Below, in pieces: positions 6,392 to 13,710 of a DNA stretch of 16,407 nt; positions within the stretch are counted from its first letter, which is position 1, and each line of letters opens with the position of its first letter. The notes under the pieces were generated by a model that saw only the letters and a program-made list of their open reading frames with translations, made no database searches and was not told where the DNA came from. The position numbers and the translations under genes were made by a program. Origin of the DNA: BS750m-G62 sp046483505 (GTDB taxonomy: Bacteria; Planctomycetota; Phycisphaerae; FEN-1346); assembly GCA_046483505.1 (NCBI GenBank), contig JAWODB010000070.1:1-16407 (forward strand). Reading direction: 5' to 3'.

Positions 6392-7729
6392 TCAGGCCCC
6401 CACCGCCTCCTTGACGGCGTCGACCCAGCGGCGGGCGGAGACCTCGTCGCCGGCCTCGGCCAGGATCCGCAGCACCGGTTCCGTGTTCGACGGCCGCACG
6501 TGCACCCATCCGCCCTCCCACGACAGGTGAAGCCCGTCGCGCCGGTCCGCCTCGGCGTCCGGGAACTGCGCCTGGACGGCCTCGATGGCGGCGTCGGCCC
6601 GGCCGGTGAGCGGCACCTTGTCCTTCACCATACTATAGACGGGCAACTCGGCGATAAGTTCACCCAGCGAGGCGCCGCGTGCGGCCATCATCTCGAGTAC
6701 CAGGGCCGCCCCGACGAGGCTGTTCCGGACGAGGCCGACCCGCGGGTCGATGACGCCGCCGTTGCCCTCGCCGCCAATGACGCACCCGCGCGTGCGGATG
6801 GCCTCGGCCACGTTCAACTCGCCCACCGGCGTCCGGTGGAGCGTGACGCCCGCCTCGCGGGCGACGGCGTCCATCAGGCGGGAGGTCGAGAGGTTCGCCG
6901 CCACCGGGCCGGCCTCCTGCGCCAGGCGATGGCGGGCCGAGAGGGCCAGCGTGTACTCCTCGCCGACGGCCCGGCCGGTCTCGTCGACCAGCGCCAGGCG
7001 GTCGGCGTCCGGGTCGAGCGCCAGGCCGAGGTCGGCTCTTGCTTCGCGCACCGCGTCGCAGAGGTCCGCGAGGTTCGCGGCCACGGGTTCGGCGCCGCGG
7101 CCGAAGCGGCCGGTCGGCTCGCCGTGGATGACGGTGACGCGGCAGCCGAGGCGGTCGAGGAGCATCTGCATCTCGCGGCCGCCGGCGCCGTTCGCGGCGT
7201 CGAGGACGACGGCCGGGGCGCGGCGGCGGACGACGTCGGCGTCGGCGACGGCCAGGACGCGGGCCACGTGGCGGTCGGCGGCATCGGGCACCGGCTCGGA
7301 CCGGCCGACGGCGTCGGCGCCTGTCTCGGCGAACGTGCCCGCCTCGTATCGCTGGCGGACGGCGGCACCGGTGTCGCGGTCGATGGCCATGCCCCCGGCC
7401 GAGAGCAGTTTGATGCCGTTGTAGGCCGGCGGGTTGTGGCTGGCGGTGACGACGATGCCGCCCGCCGCGCCGCGGTCGACGACCGTCACCCCGACGCCGG
7501 GCGTCGAGAGGATGCCCGTACCGAGGACGTGGCATCCGGTGGCCAGCAGGCCGGCCCGGACGGCCGAGACGAGCATGACGCCGCTCGGGCGGCTGTCGCG
7601 GCCGAGGACGACCGTCCCGCCGCCCAGGTGCGACCCGAACGCCAGGCCGAACCGCAGGGCCTCGCGCGGTCCGAGCCCGTCGCCCACGATGCCGCGAATG
7701 CCCGAGATGCTGACGATGAGTTCCGCCAC
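6392..7729 (-). CDS. glmM: Phosphohexomutase, probable phosphoglucosamine mutase
   Basis: This enzyme of the alpha-D-phosphohexomutase family probably converts glucosamine-6-phosphate to glucosamine-1-phosphate for UDP-GlcNAc and envelope synthesis. All four family motifs are visible in 445 residues: phosphoserine loop TASHNP (S97), metal loop DPDADR (D239, D241, D243), sugar loop GEGNGG (320-325) and phosphate-binding RPSNTEP (412-418). The sugar loop GEGNGGV and the N-terminal SISGIRG resemble the GlmM-type enzymes of archaea and some bacterial phyla more than E. coli GlmM. A phosphomannomutase or phosphoglucomutase role cannot be excluded. The start is the GTG at 7729, preceded by AAGGAGG. 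The longer open frame upstream would overlap dnaA and has no conserved sequence. The gene follows dnaA on the same strand after 110 bases, with a candidate promoter at 7776-7804. Confidence 0.9.
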   Translation of the reverse strand: MAELIVSISGIRGIVGDGLGPREALRFGLAFGSHLGGGTVVLGRDSRPSGVMLVSAVRAGLLATGCHVLGTGILSTPGVGVTVVDRGAAGGIVVTASHNPPAYNGIKLLSAGGMAIDRDTGAAVRQRYEAGTFAETGADAVGRSEPVPDAADRHVARVLAVADADVVRRRAPAVVLDAANGAGGREMQMLLDRLGCRVTVIHGEPTGRFGRGAEPVAANLADLCDAVREARADLGLALDPDADRLALVDETGRAVGEEYTLALSARHRLAQEAGPVAANLSTSRLMDAVAREAGVTLHRTPVGELNVAEAIRTRGCVIGGEGNGGVIDPRVGLVRNSLVGAALVLEMMAARGASLGELIAELPVYSMVKDKVPLTGRADAAIEAVQAQFPDAEADRRDGLHLSWEGGWVHVRPSNTEPVLRILAEAGDEVSARRWVDAVKEAVGA

Positions 7730-7775
7730 GGAACCTCCTTGCCGGGGCCGGGCGACGGCGGCGGGCCCGGCGCGC

Positions 7776-7804
7776 ATTATCGACGCGCGGGGCGGTCGAA
7801 CCAA
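7776..7804 (-). promoter_or_regulatory. Candidate glmM promoter
   Basis: On the minus strand TTGGTT (7804-7799) is followed by 17 bases and GATAAT (7781-7776). The -10 matches five of six consensus bases and the -35 three. It lies in the dnaA-glmM gap, about 45 bases before the GTG start at 7729. The -10 lies within a weak GC hairpin (7771-7789). Confidence 0.4.
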
Positions 7805-7839
7805 ACGAAAAGGAAATCCACGGTGTCGTGCGAAAGGCT

Positions 7840-9393
7840 TTACTGCACGAGGCGCTGCCGGAGGTGGGCCAGCAGGGCCTCGGCGGACATCGCCCGACGC
7901 TGGTCCCGATCGGTCCACACCACCTCGGTGCCGTTGGCGACGAGTTTGCGCCACTTGCGGCAGGCGGAGAGGACGGTCGTGTGGTGCTTGCTCCCCAGGC
8001 CGCGGGCGATCTCCGAGAGGCTCAGGTCCGTCATCTCCCTCGCCAGGACCATCGTCGCCTGGCGGGCGAGGGAGATGGGCCGCGCCTTCCGCCGGCTGCG
8101 GATGTCGGCGGGCGTGACGGCGAAGAACGCGCAGGCCCCCTGCTCGATTGCCTCCAGGCCGGTCCGCTCCGGCGGCGCGGTGACCACCTCGGCCGCCACG
8201 CGCCGGGCCAGGTCCGGCGTGATCGGGGTCTTCAGAAGAGCGGCGCACGCGATGAGGCGGGTCAGGGCGCCCTCCAGGTCGCGGACGCTGCCGCCCAGGC
8301 GGTCGGCCAGCAGGTCGAGGACGTCCGAGGGCAGGGGGTGGCCCATCTGGACGGCCTTGGCCTCCAGGAGGCGGCGGCGCGTGTCGCGGTCGGGCGGTGT
8401 CATGCGGACCACCAGGCCGGCCACCCACCGGCTGATGAGGCGGTCCTGGATCTCCGCCATGTCGCGCGGATGGCTGTCCGAGGCCAGCACCACCAGCCGG
8501 CCCTGGTCGTCCAGTTCGTTGAACGTATGCAGGAACTCCTCCTGGGTGGCGGCCTTGCCGGCCAGGAAATGGACGTCGTCGATGGCCAGCACGTCGAGGC
8601 TGCGGTACCGGTGGCGGAAGGCGTCGAGGCGGCGGGTCCGCATGCAGGCCAGGTACTGGTTCGTGAACTGCTCGGCCGACACGCACGCGACCCGCATGGC
8701 GTGGCGGGGCGGGCACGCGTTCAGAATCGCCTGGAGCAGATGCGTCTTGCCCAGGCCGCACCCCGCGTGGATGAATAGCGGATGGAAGTCCTTTCCGGGC
8801 GCGTTGACGACGGCCTGGGCGGCGGCGTAGGCCATCCGGTTGCACGGTCCGACGACGAAGTTCTTGAGCGTGAAGAGTGGCCGGGCGGCGTGCGACGGCC
8901 GCGACGGCCGTTCGGAGGCCGAGGTCGTCTGCGTCTCCGGCGGTGAGGCGCCTTGGGGGGCCTGGCCGAGACGTTCCATGGCCTCGGCCTCGCCCTCCAG
9001 GTTTTCCCGGCGCCGGCGCTGGAACAGGTCGGGCTGCACGCGGTAGGTGACGGGGGCGTTCCGTCCGAGCGATTGGCGGATGGCGGCTTCGACCTCGTCG
9101 GCGAACCGCCGCTGGATGTGGTCGCCGATGAATAGGTTCGCCACGCCGACCGTCACACCATCGTCGGTGATGTGGAAATCGGTGGCGCCCTCGAACCAGA
9201 CGCGCCAGCGTTCGGTGCCGATGCGTTCTCGTACGTTCGTGGCGATCAATGCGGTGGCTGAATCCTGAATGGGCGCCACGAGCGCACCCCCGTCCAATGG
9301 CGCAAACGGATACTGGTTCCCCACGATGACGCGTGGCCGCAGGACGCCGGCCGAAGAAGACAGGACCGGGTCGAGTCGCGCGGCAGGGAGCAT
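7840..9393 (-). CDS. dnaA: Chromosomal replication initiator DnaA
   Basis: DnaA binds DnaA boxes and opens the replication origin. The 517-residue product has an N-terminal oligomerisation domain (about 45-110, including ERWRVWFEGA). A variable linker follows (about 120-172). The AAA+ core has Walker A GCGLGKTHLL (211-220), Walker B VLAIDDVHFL (268-277) and sensor region VVLASDSHP. Domain IV (about 405-515) ends with a helix-turn-helix, GLGSKHHTTVLSACRK. In the usual signature a DHTTV-type core contacts the box; here the aspartate is histidine (H470). Walker A has GCG where GGxG is usual. The ATG at 9393 is the first plausible start but has no clear ribosome site, and about 45 residues precede domain I, so a later non-ATG start is possible. 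The gene faces away from the box-bearing region at 9394-9742, allowing autoregulation. Confidence 0.95.
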   Translation of the reverse strand: MLPAARLDPVLSSSAGVLRPRVIVGNQYPFAPLDGGALVAPIQDSATALIATNVRERIGTERWRVWFEGATDFHITDDGVTVGVANLFIGDHIQRRFADEVEAAIRQSLGRNAPVTYRVQPDLFQRRRRENLEGEAEAMERLGQAPQGASPPETQTTSASERPSRPSHAARPLFTLKNFVVGPCNRMAYAAAQAVVNAPGKDFHPLFIHAGCGLGKTHLLQAILNACPPRHAMRVACVSAEQFTNQYLACMRTRRLDAFRHRYRSLDVLAIDDVHFLAGKAATQEEFLHTFNELDDQGRLVVLASDSHPRDMAEIQDRLISRWVAGLVVRMTPPDRDTRRRLLEAKAVQMGHPLPSDVLDLLADRLGGSVRDLEGALTRLIACAALLKTPITPDLARRVAAEVVTAPPERTGLEAIEQGACAFFAVTPADIRSRRKARPISLARQATMVLAREMTDLSLSEIARGLGSKHHTTVLSACRKWRKLVANGTEVVWTDRDQRRAMSAEALLAHLRQRLVQ

Positions 9394-9515
9394 GGTACTA
9401 CGGGAAAGCAAGGGCGAAAAGGTGAAATTCTTTTTCAGCCTTTGCGAGCGCGGCGCATAGACGTGCAACCGCGCGGCAGACAGGCAGTTAGCCGGATGGC
9501 GGGGCCGCCGGAATT

Positions 9516-9562
9516 TTTTTCTCCACAGGTTCGTGCCGCCGTGGAAAGCCTGTGGAGAAAAA
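9516..9562. repeat. Inverted pair of DnaA-box-like sites
   Basis: TTTTTCTCCACAGG (9516-9529) and CCTGTGGAGAAAAA (9549-9562) are perfect 14-bp inverted repeats separated by 19 bases. Each contains TTCTCCACA (9519-9527 on plus, 9559-9551 on minus), one mismatch from the DnaA consensus TTATCCACA. They sit about 125-170 bases upstream of the dnaA start. Confidence 0.7.
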
Positions 9563-9630
9563 CGGGGCGCGGCGGCCGGCTCGAACGGCCGGCGCCGGGC
9601 TCCCGCGAGCAGGCAATGTTGGTTTTGCCG

Positions 9631-9659
9631 TTGACACCTCGCCGGGCCCCTGCTATCTG
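9631..9659 (+). promoter_or_regulatory. Promoter of the inositol lipid genes
   Basis: A perfect -35 TTGACA (9631-9636) is followed by 17 bases and TATCTG (9654-9659), preceded by TGC, which fits an extended -10. The -10 itself matches only three of six bases. Transcription would start near 9667, giving a leader of about 75 bases before ATG 9743. Confidence 0.55.
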
Positions 9660-9742
9660 TTAAGGTCCCGCCAACATCAGCGACCGGCTCGTCTGGCCCC
9701 GCCCGGGACGACGCGTCGGCCCGACCGAAAGGGGATGTCAGG

Positions 9743-10885
9743 ATGCCGAGTCCGATACGCGTGGCGGTGGCCGGCGTCGGCAATTGCGCCGCCAGCCTCA
9801 TCCAGGGGGTGGCCTACTACCGCCGTCTGGGCGAGAAGGACGGCCGGGCCGAGACGCTCGGCCTCATGCACGAGTCGGTGGCCGGCTACCGGCCGGGCGA
9901 CCTGCAGTTCGTCGCCGCCTTCGACATCGACCGGCGCAAGGTCGGCCGCCCGCTCGAGGAGGCCGTCTTCGCGCCGCCCAACTGCACCAAGACCATCACC
10001 GACGACCTGCCCGCCAGCGGCGTGACCGTCCGCATGGGGCCGGTGCTCGACGGCTACTCCGAGCACATGGCCGACTTCCCGGACGACCAGCGGTTCATCC
10101 CGGCCGACGAAGACCCCGCCGATGTGGCCGAGGTGCTCAAGGAGACCGGCGCCGAGGTCCTCCTCAACTACGTGCCCGTGGGCTCGCAGCAGGCCACCGA
10201 GTACTACGCCGAGGCGTGCCTGGCGGCAGGCGTCAGCCTCGTCAACTGCATCCCGGTGTTCATCGTCAGCGACGCGGGCTGGGCGCGGCGGTTTACGGAC
10301 GCCGGCATTCCGTGCGTGGGCGACGACATCAAGGCCCAGGTGGGTGCGACCATCGTCCACCGGACGTTGACGCGCCTCTTCCGCGACCGCGGTGCCGCCC
10401 TGGAGGCCACCTACCAACTCAACACGGGCGGCAACACGGACTTCCTGAACATGCTGAAGCGCGAGCGGCTCTCCTCGAAGAAGGTCTCGAAGACCGAGGC
10501 CGTCCAGTCGCAACTCGAAACGCCGCTGCCCGAGGACCAGGTCCACATCGGCCCGGCCGATTATGTGCCGTGGCAGAAGGACAACAAGGTCTGCTTCCTG
10601 CGGATGGAGGGCCGGGGCTTCGCCGGCGTGCCGCTGAACCTCGAACTCCGCCTCTCGGTGGAGGATTCGCCGAACAGCGCGGGCTGCGCCATCGACGCGG
10701 TGCGCCTGTGCCGCCTGGCCCGCGACCGCGGCCTGGCCGGGCCACTCGGGGCCCCGTCGGCGTACCTGATGAAGCATCCGCCCGTCCAGATGGACGACGT
10801 GGCGGCACGGACCGAGGTGGACGCGTTCATCGCCGAGGCCCCGGCCGCCTGTCCCGCCGCCGCAACCCGGTCGGCGGCCAAGTAG
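9743..10885 (+). CDS. ino1: Inositol-3-phosphate synthase
   Basis: This NAD-dependent cytoplasmic enzyme turns glucose-6-phosphate into myo-inositol-3-phosphate (also numbered inositol-1-phosphate), the head-group precursor for inositol lipids. The 380 residues resemble the short actinobacterial/archaeal class. Visible landmarks are the NAD-binding VAVAGVGNCAASL (7-19), NYVPVGSQQA (142-151), NCIPVFI (168-174), GDDIKAQVGATIVHR (193-207) and QLNTGGNTDFLNM (225-237). The lysine and aspartate residues of the last two are the family's active-site segments. ATG 9743 has AAAGGGGA nine bases upstream. The next gene on the same strand is a phosphatidylinositol-phosphate synthase-like protein, which would use the product directly. 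The Ala-rich tail (about 363-380) is probably unstructured. Confidence 0.94.
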   Translation: MPSPIRVAVAGVGNCAASLIQGVAYYRRLGEKDGRAETLGLMHESVAGYRPGDLQFVAAFDIDRRKVGRPLEEAVFAPPNCTKTITDDLPASGVTVRMGPVLDGYSEHMADFPDDQRFIPADEDPADVAEVLKETGAEVLLNYVPVGSQQATEYYAEACLAAGVSLVNCIPVFIVSDAGWARRFTDAGIPCVGDDIKAQVGATIVHRTLTRLFRDRGAALEATYQLNTGGNTDFLNMLKRERLSSKKVSKTEAVQSQLETPLPEDQVHIGPADYVPWQKDNKVCFLRMEGRGFAGVPLNLELRLSVEDSPNSAGCAIDAVRLCRLARDRGLAGPLGAPSAYLMKHPPVQMDDVAARTEVDAFIAEAPAACPAAATRSAAK

Positions 10886-10904
10886 GCGTCGGCGCCGTTT
10901 ACAT

Positions 10905-10966
10905 TTAGCCGCCGGGCTTGCCCGGCGCGTGCCGTGTTGAACGCGCCCTGCAAGGAGGGCGGCTAA
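10905..10966. repeat. Palindromic REP-like unit
   Basis: Outer 9-bp inverted repeats, TTAGCCGCC (10905-10913) and GGCGGCTAA (10958-10966), enclose two hairpins: CGCCGGGC-TT-GCCCGGCG (10910-10927) and CGCCCT-GCAAGG-AGGGCG (10944-10961). The unit fills most of the 111-base gap between ino1 and the CDP-alcohol phosphatidyltransferase gene. The nested symmetry resembles REP/BIME elements. It might also act as an mRNA-stability hairpin or attenuator. No second full copy is seen in this window. Confidence 0.5.
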
Positions 10967-10996
10967 TTGTTGCCGGGCTGAAGCGGCACATCGCTC

Positions 10997-11803
10997 ATGC
11001 TCCCATCGGAACTCATCAATCGCATCATCGGCCCGTGCCGCGATGCGGTGGCGCGCGGGCTGGTGCGCCTCGGCCTGCGGCCCAACCACGTCACGGCCCT
11101 GGGGATGCTGCTGACGGTCGGGGCGGGCGTGGCGGTTGCCTGCGGCCGGCCGTACTGGCGGGCCTGGGCCGTCACCCTCATCGTCGGCGCCGGCGCGTGC
11201 GACATGCTCGACGGGGCAATGGCCAAGGTCGGGGGGCGGGTGACGCGCTTCGGGGCCATCTTTGATTCCACCTGCGACCGCGCCGGCGACGCCGCCCTCT
11301 ACCTCGGCCCGGTCTTCTACTACCTCCTTCGGCCGGATGCTCAGGATGCCGCCGCGCCGAACCTGGGGATGGCGTCCCTGGCGGCCGTGGGGCTGGTGTG
11401 GGCGCAGGCGACGTCGTACCTGCGTGCCCGCGCCGCCGCCGAAGGGGCGGAGGGGGGCGGCGGTTTCTGGCAGCGTGGCGAGCGGGTCGTCACGCTGCTC
11501 CTCGGCCTGGCGTTCCACCACCTGTCGACCGCCGTGTGGATCCTGGGCGTGGCGCCCCTGGCGACGGTCGTGCACCGGCTGTGGCGGGTGGCCCGGACCA
11601 CGCCGGGGCCGGACGGGCGGCCGCCGAATCCCCCCGGCGAGGACGAGCCGCGAGGCCTCCTCGGCGTTCTCCTGTTCCGTTGGCCGCGCCTGAGCGTGCC
11701 GTTCGACATCCAGGCGGGCGTCACCATCGCCCTGCTGGTGTTCGTGGCGTTTCCGGAACCGGACTGGGTGCGCATGCTGGTGGCGTGGCTGGTTGGTCCT
11801 TGA
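10997..11803 (+). CDS. pgsA: CDP-alcohol phosphatidyltransferase, probable phosphatidylinositol-phosphate synthase
   Basis: This membrane enzyme probably joins CDP-diacylglycerol and inositol phosphate to make phosphatidylinositol phosphate. The CDP-alcohol motif is complete within residues 69-94: D69, D72, G73, A76, K77, G86, D90 and D94, with lysine in place of the usual arginine. From memory, the surrounding sequence (ARGLVRLGL.P..VT.LG, DMLDGAMA, TRFGAIFD.TCDR, SYL.ARA...G..GGGF..R.ER) follows mycobacterial PgsA1 closely. Several hydrophobic segments support a polytopic membrane protein. At 268 residues it is longer than the roughly 217 of PgsA1, with a C-terminal extension that holds an extra hydrophobic helix (about 243-262). 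The neighbouring ino1 supports inositol phosphate as substrate. No strong ribosome site is visible at ATG 10997. Phosphatidylglycerophosphate synthesis is the main alternative. Confidence 0.87.
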   Translation: MLPSELINRIIGPCRDAVARGLVRLGLRPNHVTALGMLLTVGAGVAVACGRPYWRAWAVTLIVGAGACDMLDGAMAKVGGRVTRFGAIFDSTCDRAGDAALYLGPVFYYLLRPDAQDAAAPNLGMASLAAVGLVWAQATSYLRARAAAEGAEGGGGFWQRGERVVTLLLGLAFHHLSTAVWILGVAPLATVVHRLWRVARTTPGPDGRPPNPPGEDEPRGLLGVLLFRWPRLSVPFDIQAGVTIALLVFVAFPEPDWVRMLVAWLVGP

Positions 11804-11827
11804 CTTGTCGCGCCCAAGCGATAGACT
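11800..11827 (+). promoter_or_regulatory. Promoter of the LysM lipoprotein gene
   Basis: TTGACT (11800-11805) is followed by 16 bases and TAGACT (11822-11827), matching five and four consensus bases. The -35 box overlaps the TGA stop of the upstream gene (11801-11803). It gives a leader of about 80 bases before ATG 11914, so the lipoprotein and genes after it need not depend on the ino1 promoter. Confidence 0.55.
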
Positions 11828-11913
11828 CGCCGGGTGGGAAGAATGCAGGCGGGCCCTGTGGGGCTGTGGCGCGCCAACGAATCGTGGGTTTCCAGAGAGG
11901 CGAGAGGGCAATC

Positions 11914-12318
11914 ATGCGAGCGCACACGTGGATTCTGGTGGCCGTCCTGGCCCTTGGCGTCATCGGCTGCGAACAGCAGAAGAAGGACGAGGAACTGCCT
12001 CAGATCGACCCGGCTGAACTCGAGGCCTCCGCCCCGCCCCCGGAGCCGCTGCCGGCGAAGACGGCCGACACCGATACCGGCACCCCCGCCGTCGAGGTCG
12101 AAACGCCGTCTCCGATGCCGCCGGCCACCACCGCCAAGCCGAGCACCGGGACGCCGCAGACGTACACCATGCAGCGCGGCGACACGTTGTACAGCCTGGC
12201 CAAACGCTTCTACGGCGACGGCAAACTCTGGACGCGCATCGCCGACGCCAACAAGGACAAGGTCCGCGACGTCACCGACATTCCGGTCGGCACGGTCCTG
12301 ACGATCCCCTCGCAGTAG
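11914..12318 (+). CDS. LysM-domain lipoprotein
   Basis: This 134-residue envelope lipoprotein probably binds peptidoglycan. A short signal sequence (MRAHTWILVAVLALGVIGC) ends in a lipobox VIGC with the lipidated cysteine at residue 19. A Pro/Thr/Glu-rich linker (about 20-80) leads to one C-terminal LysM domain (about 82-132): YTMQRGDTLYSLAKRFYGD, WTRIADANKDKV, IPVGTVLTIP. This is the typical layout of small tethers or scaffolds; no enzyme domain is present. GAGAGGG lies close upstream of ATG 11914. It follows the CDP-alcohol phosphatidyltransferase gene by 110 bases with its own promoter, and precedes the DUF362 gene by 76 bases. Confidence 0.9.
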   Translation: MRAHTWILVAVLALGVIGCEQQKKDEELPQIDPAELEASAPPPEPLPAKTADTDTGTPAVEVETPSPMPPATTAKPSTGTPQTYTMQRGDTLYSLAKRFYGDGKLWTRIADANKDKVRDVTDIPVGTVLTIPSQ

Positions 12319-12394
12319 ACGGTCCGGGCGTATTCGGCGACACGGTGACGCGTTGCAGGGGCCGGCGTCCGAGCGGCGCAAGAGCAAGCAGGCT

Positions 12395-13510
12395 ATGGCC
12401 TATCCGCACGATCGTCCGGCATGGCGGGGGGAGGGCGCCGGCCAGTGGTCGCCCGCGGCGATGCGGGCGGACTTCGTCCGCCGCCGGTTAAGCCTGGCCC
12501 GCCGGGCCGCCACTGAAGGACTCTCCCGCCGCGAGTTCCTCGCCTTTCTTGCCGCAACGACCGCCGCCGGAGGCGTGAGCGCGGCCTCCGCCGCCCGCAC
12601 CCTCGCCGCCACCGCTCCGGTTGAGGCGGCGACCGGCGCACCCCCCGAAGCCGCTGCGCCGCCGCCGAAGAAGAGCCGCGTGGTGGTCGTCACCCATCCG
12701 GAAGTCATCATCCGCGACTACCGCGCCAACCTGCCGATTGTCCGCGAGATGCTCGACCGGGGCGTCGCGGAACTCTTCGGCCGCCGGACGGAGGCGGAGG
12801 CGTGGGCCGACGTCGCCCGCGAAGGCGACTTCGTCGCCGTCAAGCACAACCAGACACACGCCCCCACGCTCCATACGCACACCGAGATCAACAGCGTGCT
12901 CATCGAGCGGCTGACCGGCAGGGCCGGCGTCGATCCCAAACGCTTCCTGGCGGTCGACCGACGCCTGCCCGAACCGTACGACGAACTCTCCGACCCGTTC
13001 ACCCTGCCGTCGCGGAATCTCACCACCCGGCTGCGGCGGCTGTACACGGAGGCGGCGACGGCTGTGGTGAATGTCTCAGTCCTCAAGACGCATTTCGACG
13101 ACGGCCTGTCGGCGGCGCTGAAGAACCATCTGGGCAGTGTCAACAACCCGTCGGCGTACCACGGGTGGGAGCCCGACCGCATGCCGCGCTCCCTGCCCGA
13201 ACTGAACGCCCTGCCGCCGCTCCGCTCAAAGACGCGGCTCGTCATCATCGACGCCATCCGGCCGCTGTATGCCCGAGGGCCGTTCGACGACACGAGGTAC
13301 CGGTGGGACTTCCGCGGCCTCGTCGTGGCGACGGACCCGGTGGCGGCCGACGCCGTCGGCCTCCGCATCCTCGAGGCGCAGCGGGCGAAGGCGCGCGGTC
13401 AGGCCTGGCCGGTGACGGCCGCCCGGGCCATGGTGGCGTGGGGTCAGGAGATCGCCCTCGGCAACGCCGACCCGGATCGCATCGACCGGGTCGAGATCGA
13501 CATGGGTTGA
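12395..13510 (+). CDS. Tat-exported DUF362 family protein
   Basis: This 371-residue protein of the DUF362 family has no assigned reaction. A twin-arginine signal is clear: LSRREFLAF at 43-51, followed by an Ala/Gly-rich hydrophobic stretch to about 70, so folded export is expected, possibly with a cofactor. A Pro/Ala spacer (about 75-92) precedes the domain. Family features include VVNVSVLKTHFDDGLSAALK, the KNHLGSVNNP segment, VIIDAIRPLYARGP and the C-terminal VVATDPVAADAVGLRILE. No ferredoxin-type cysteine cluster is present. ATG 12395 is preferred, although its ribosome site is weak; ATG 12461 would still keep the Tat motif, and a TTG at 12353 is less likely. It probably shares transcripts with the LysM lipoprotein gene 76 bases upstream. 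Confidence 0.87.
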   Translation: MAYPHDRPAWRGEGAGQWSPAAMRADFVRRRLSLARRAATEGLSRREFLAFLAATTAAGGVSAASAARTLAATAPVEAATGAPPEAAAPPPKKSRVVVVTHPEVIIRDYRANLPIVREMLDRGVAELFGRRTEAEAWADVAREGDFVAVKHNQTHAPTLHTHTEINSVLIERLTGRAGVDPKRFLAVDRRLPEPYDELSDPFTLPSRNLTTRLRRLYTEAATAVVNVSVLKTHFDDGLSAALKNHLGSVNNPSAYHGWEPDRMPRSLPELNALPPLRSKTRLVIIDAIRPLYARGPFDDTRYRWDFRGLVVATDPVAADAVGLRILEAQRAKARGQAWPVTAARAMVAWGQEIALGNADPDRIDRVEIDMG

Positions 13511-13529
13511 CGCAGGCGCTACCGGCGCC

Positions 13530-13669
13530 GGGTGGCATGCCCGCCCCGGGCGGATGAACTTTCGCGCCTTTGCGAAAGCATGCGCTGTGCGTCGAGGCAC
13601 ACGCTTTCGCGACAGCACGAAGGCGTGTCACCCGCTTGCTCGGAGGGCGGTGGCCCAGGAGGGCCACCC
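13530..13669. repeat. Palindrome-rich MITE/REP-like element
   Basis: About 140 bases between the DUF362 and glycosyltransferase genes are bounded by GGGTGGC (13530-13536) and GCCACCC (13663-13669). Inside are the palindrome GGCATGCC (13534-13541), hairpin CTTTCGC/GCGAAAG (13559-13578), a longer bulged hairpin (13572-13610) that reuses the same middle arm, and GGTGGCCC-AGGA-GGGCCACC (13649-13668). No coding signal is visible. It may be a non-autonomous repeat. It could also fold as a leader RNA for the downstream gene. Confidence 0.5.
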
Positions 13670-13710
13670 CGCGGAACGCCGCGTATGCCGGACGCAGGTT
13701 GGAGACGACC

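Larger units (their letters stand above)
9394..9742. other. Divergent dnaA-ino1 intergenic region, candidate oriC
   Basis: This 349-base gap separates dnaA (minus) from ino1 (plus). It holds two AT-rich tracts (about 9420-9437 and 9512-9522), unusual in such GC-rich DNA, an inverted pair of DnaA-box-like sites and the ino1 promoter. Genes to its left run leftwards and the five genes to its right run rightwards, as expected for genes aligned with replication forks leaving this point. Open frames inside it show no protein-like features. The origin assignment is an inference. Only two good boxes are seen, so it may simply be a DnaA-autoregulated promoter region. Confidence 0.5.

Noticed and set aside
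6287..8830. An 847-codon open frame on the plus strand
   Set aside because: It is antisense to glmM and dnaA, which carry all their family motifs. Its translation has no recognisable domain.
7730..8845. Upstream in-frame extension of glmM
   Set aside because: It would overlap nearly all of the dnaA 3' half in another frame and has no family similarity. The GTG at 7729 with AAGGAGG explains the start.
9442..9663. A 73-codon plus-strand frame across the DnaA-box region
   Set aside because: It has no ribosome site and no protein-like features, and the inverted DnaA-box repeat explains this DNA better.
9677..11911. A 744-codon open frame on the minus strand
   Set aside because: It is antisense to ino1 and the phosphatidyltransferase gene, with composition typical of a codon-bias shadow.
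13570..13710. N-terminal extension of the glycosyltransferase from ATG 13570
   Set aside because: These 47 codons translate the palindromic element, are Arg-rich and precede the conserved start of the fold. GTG 13711 has a ribosome site.
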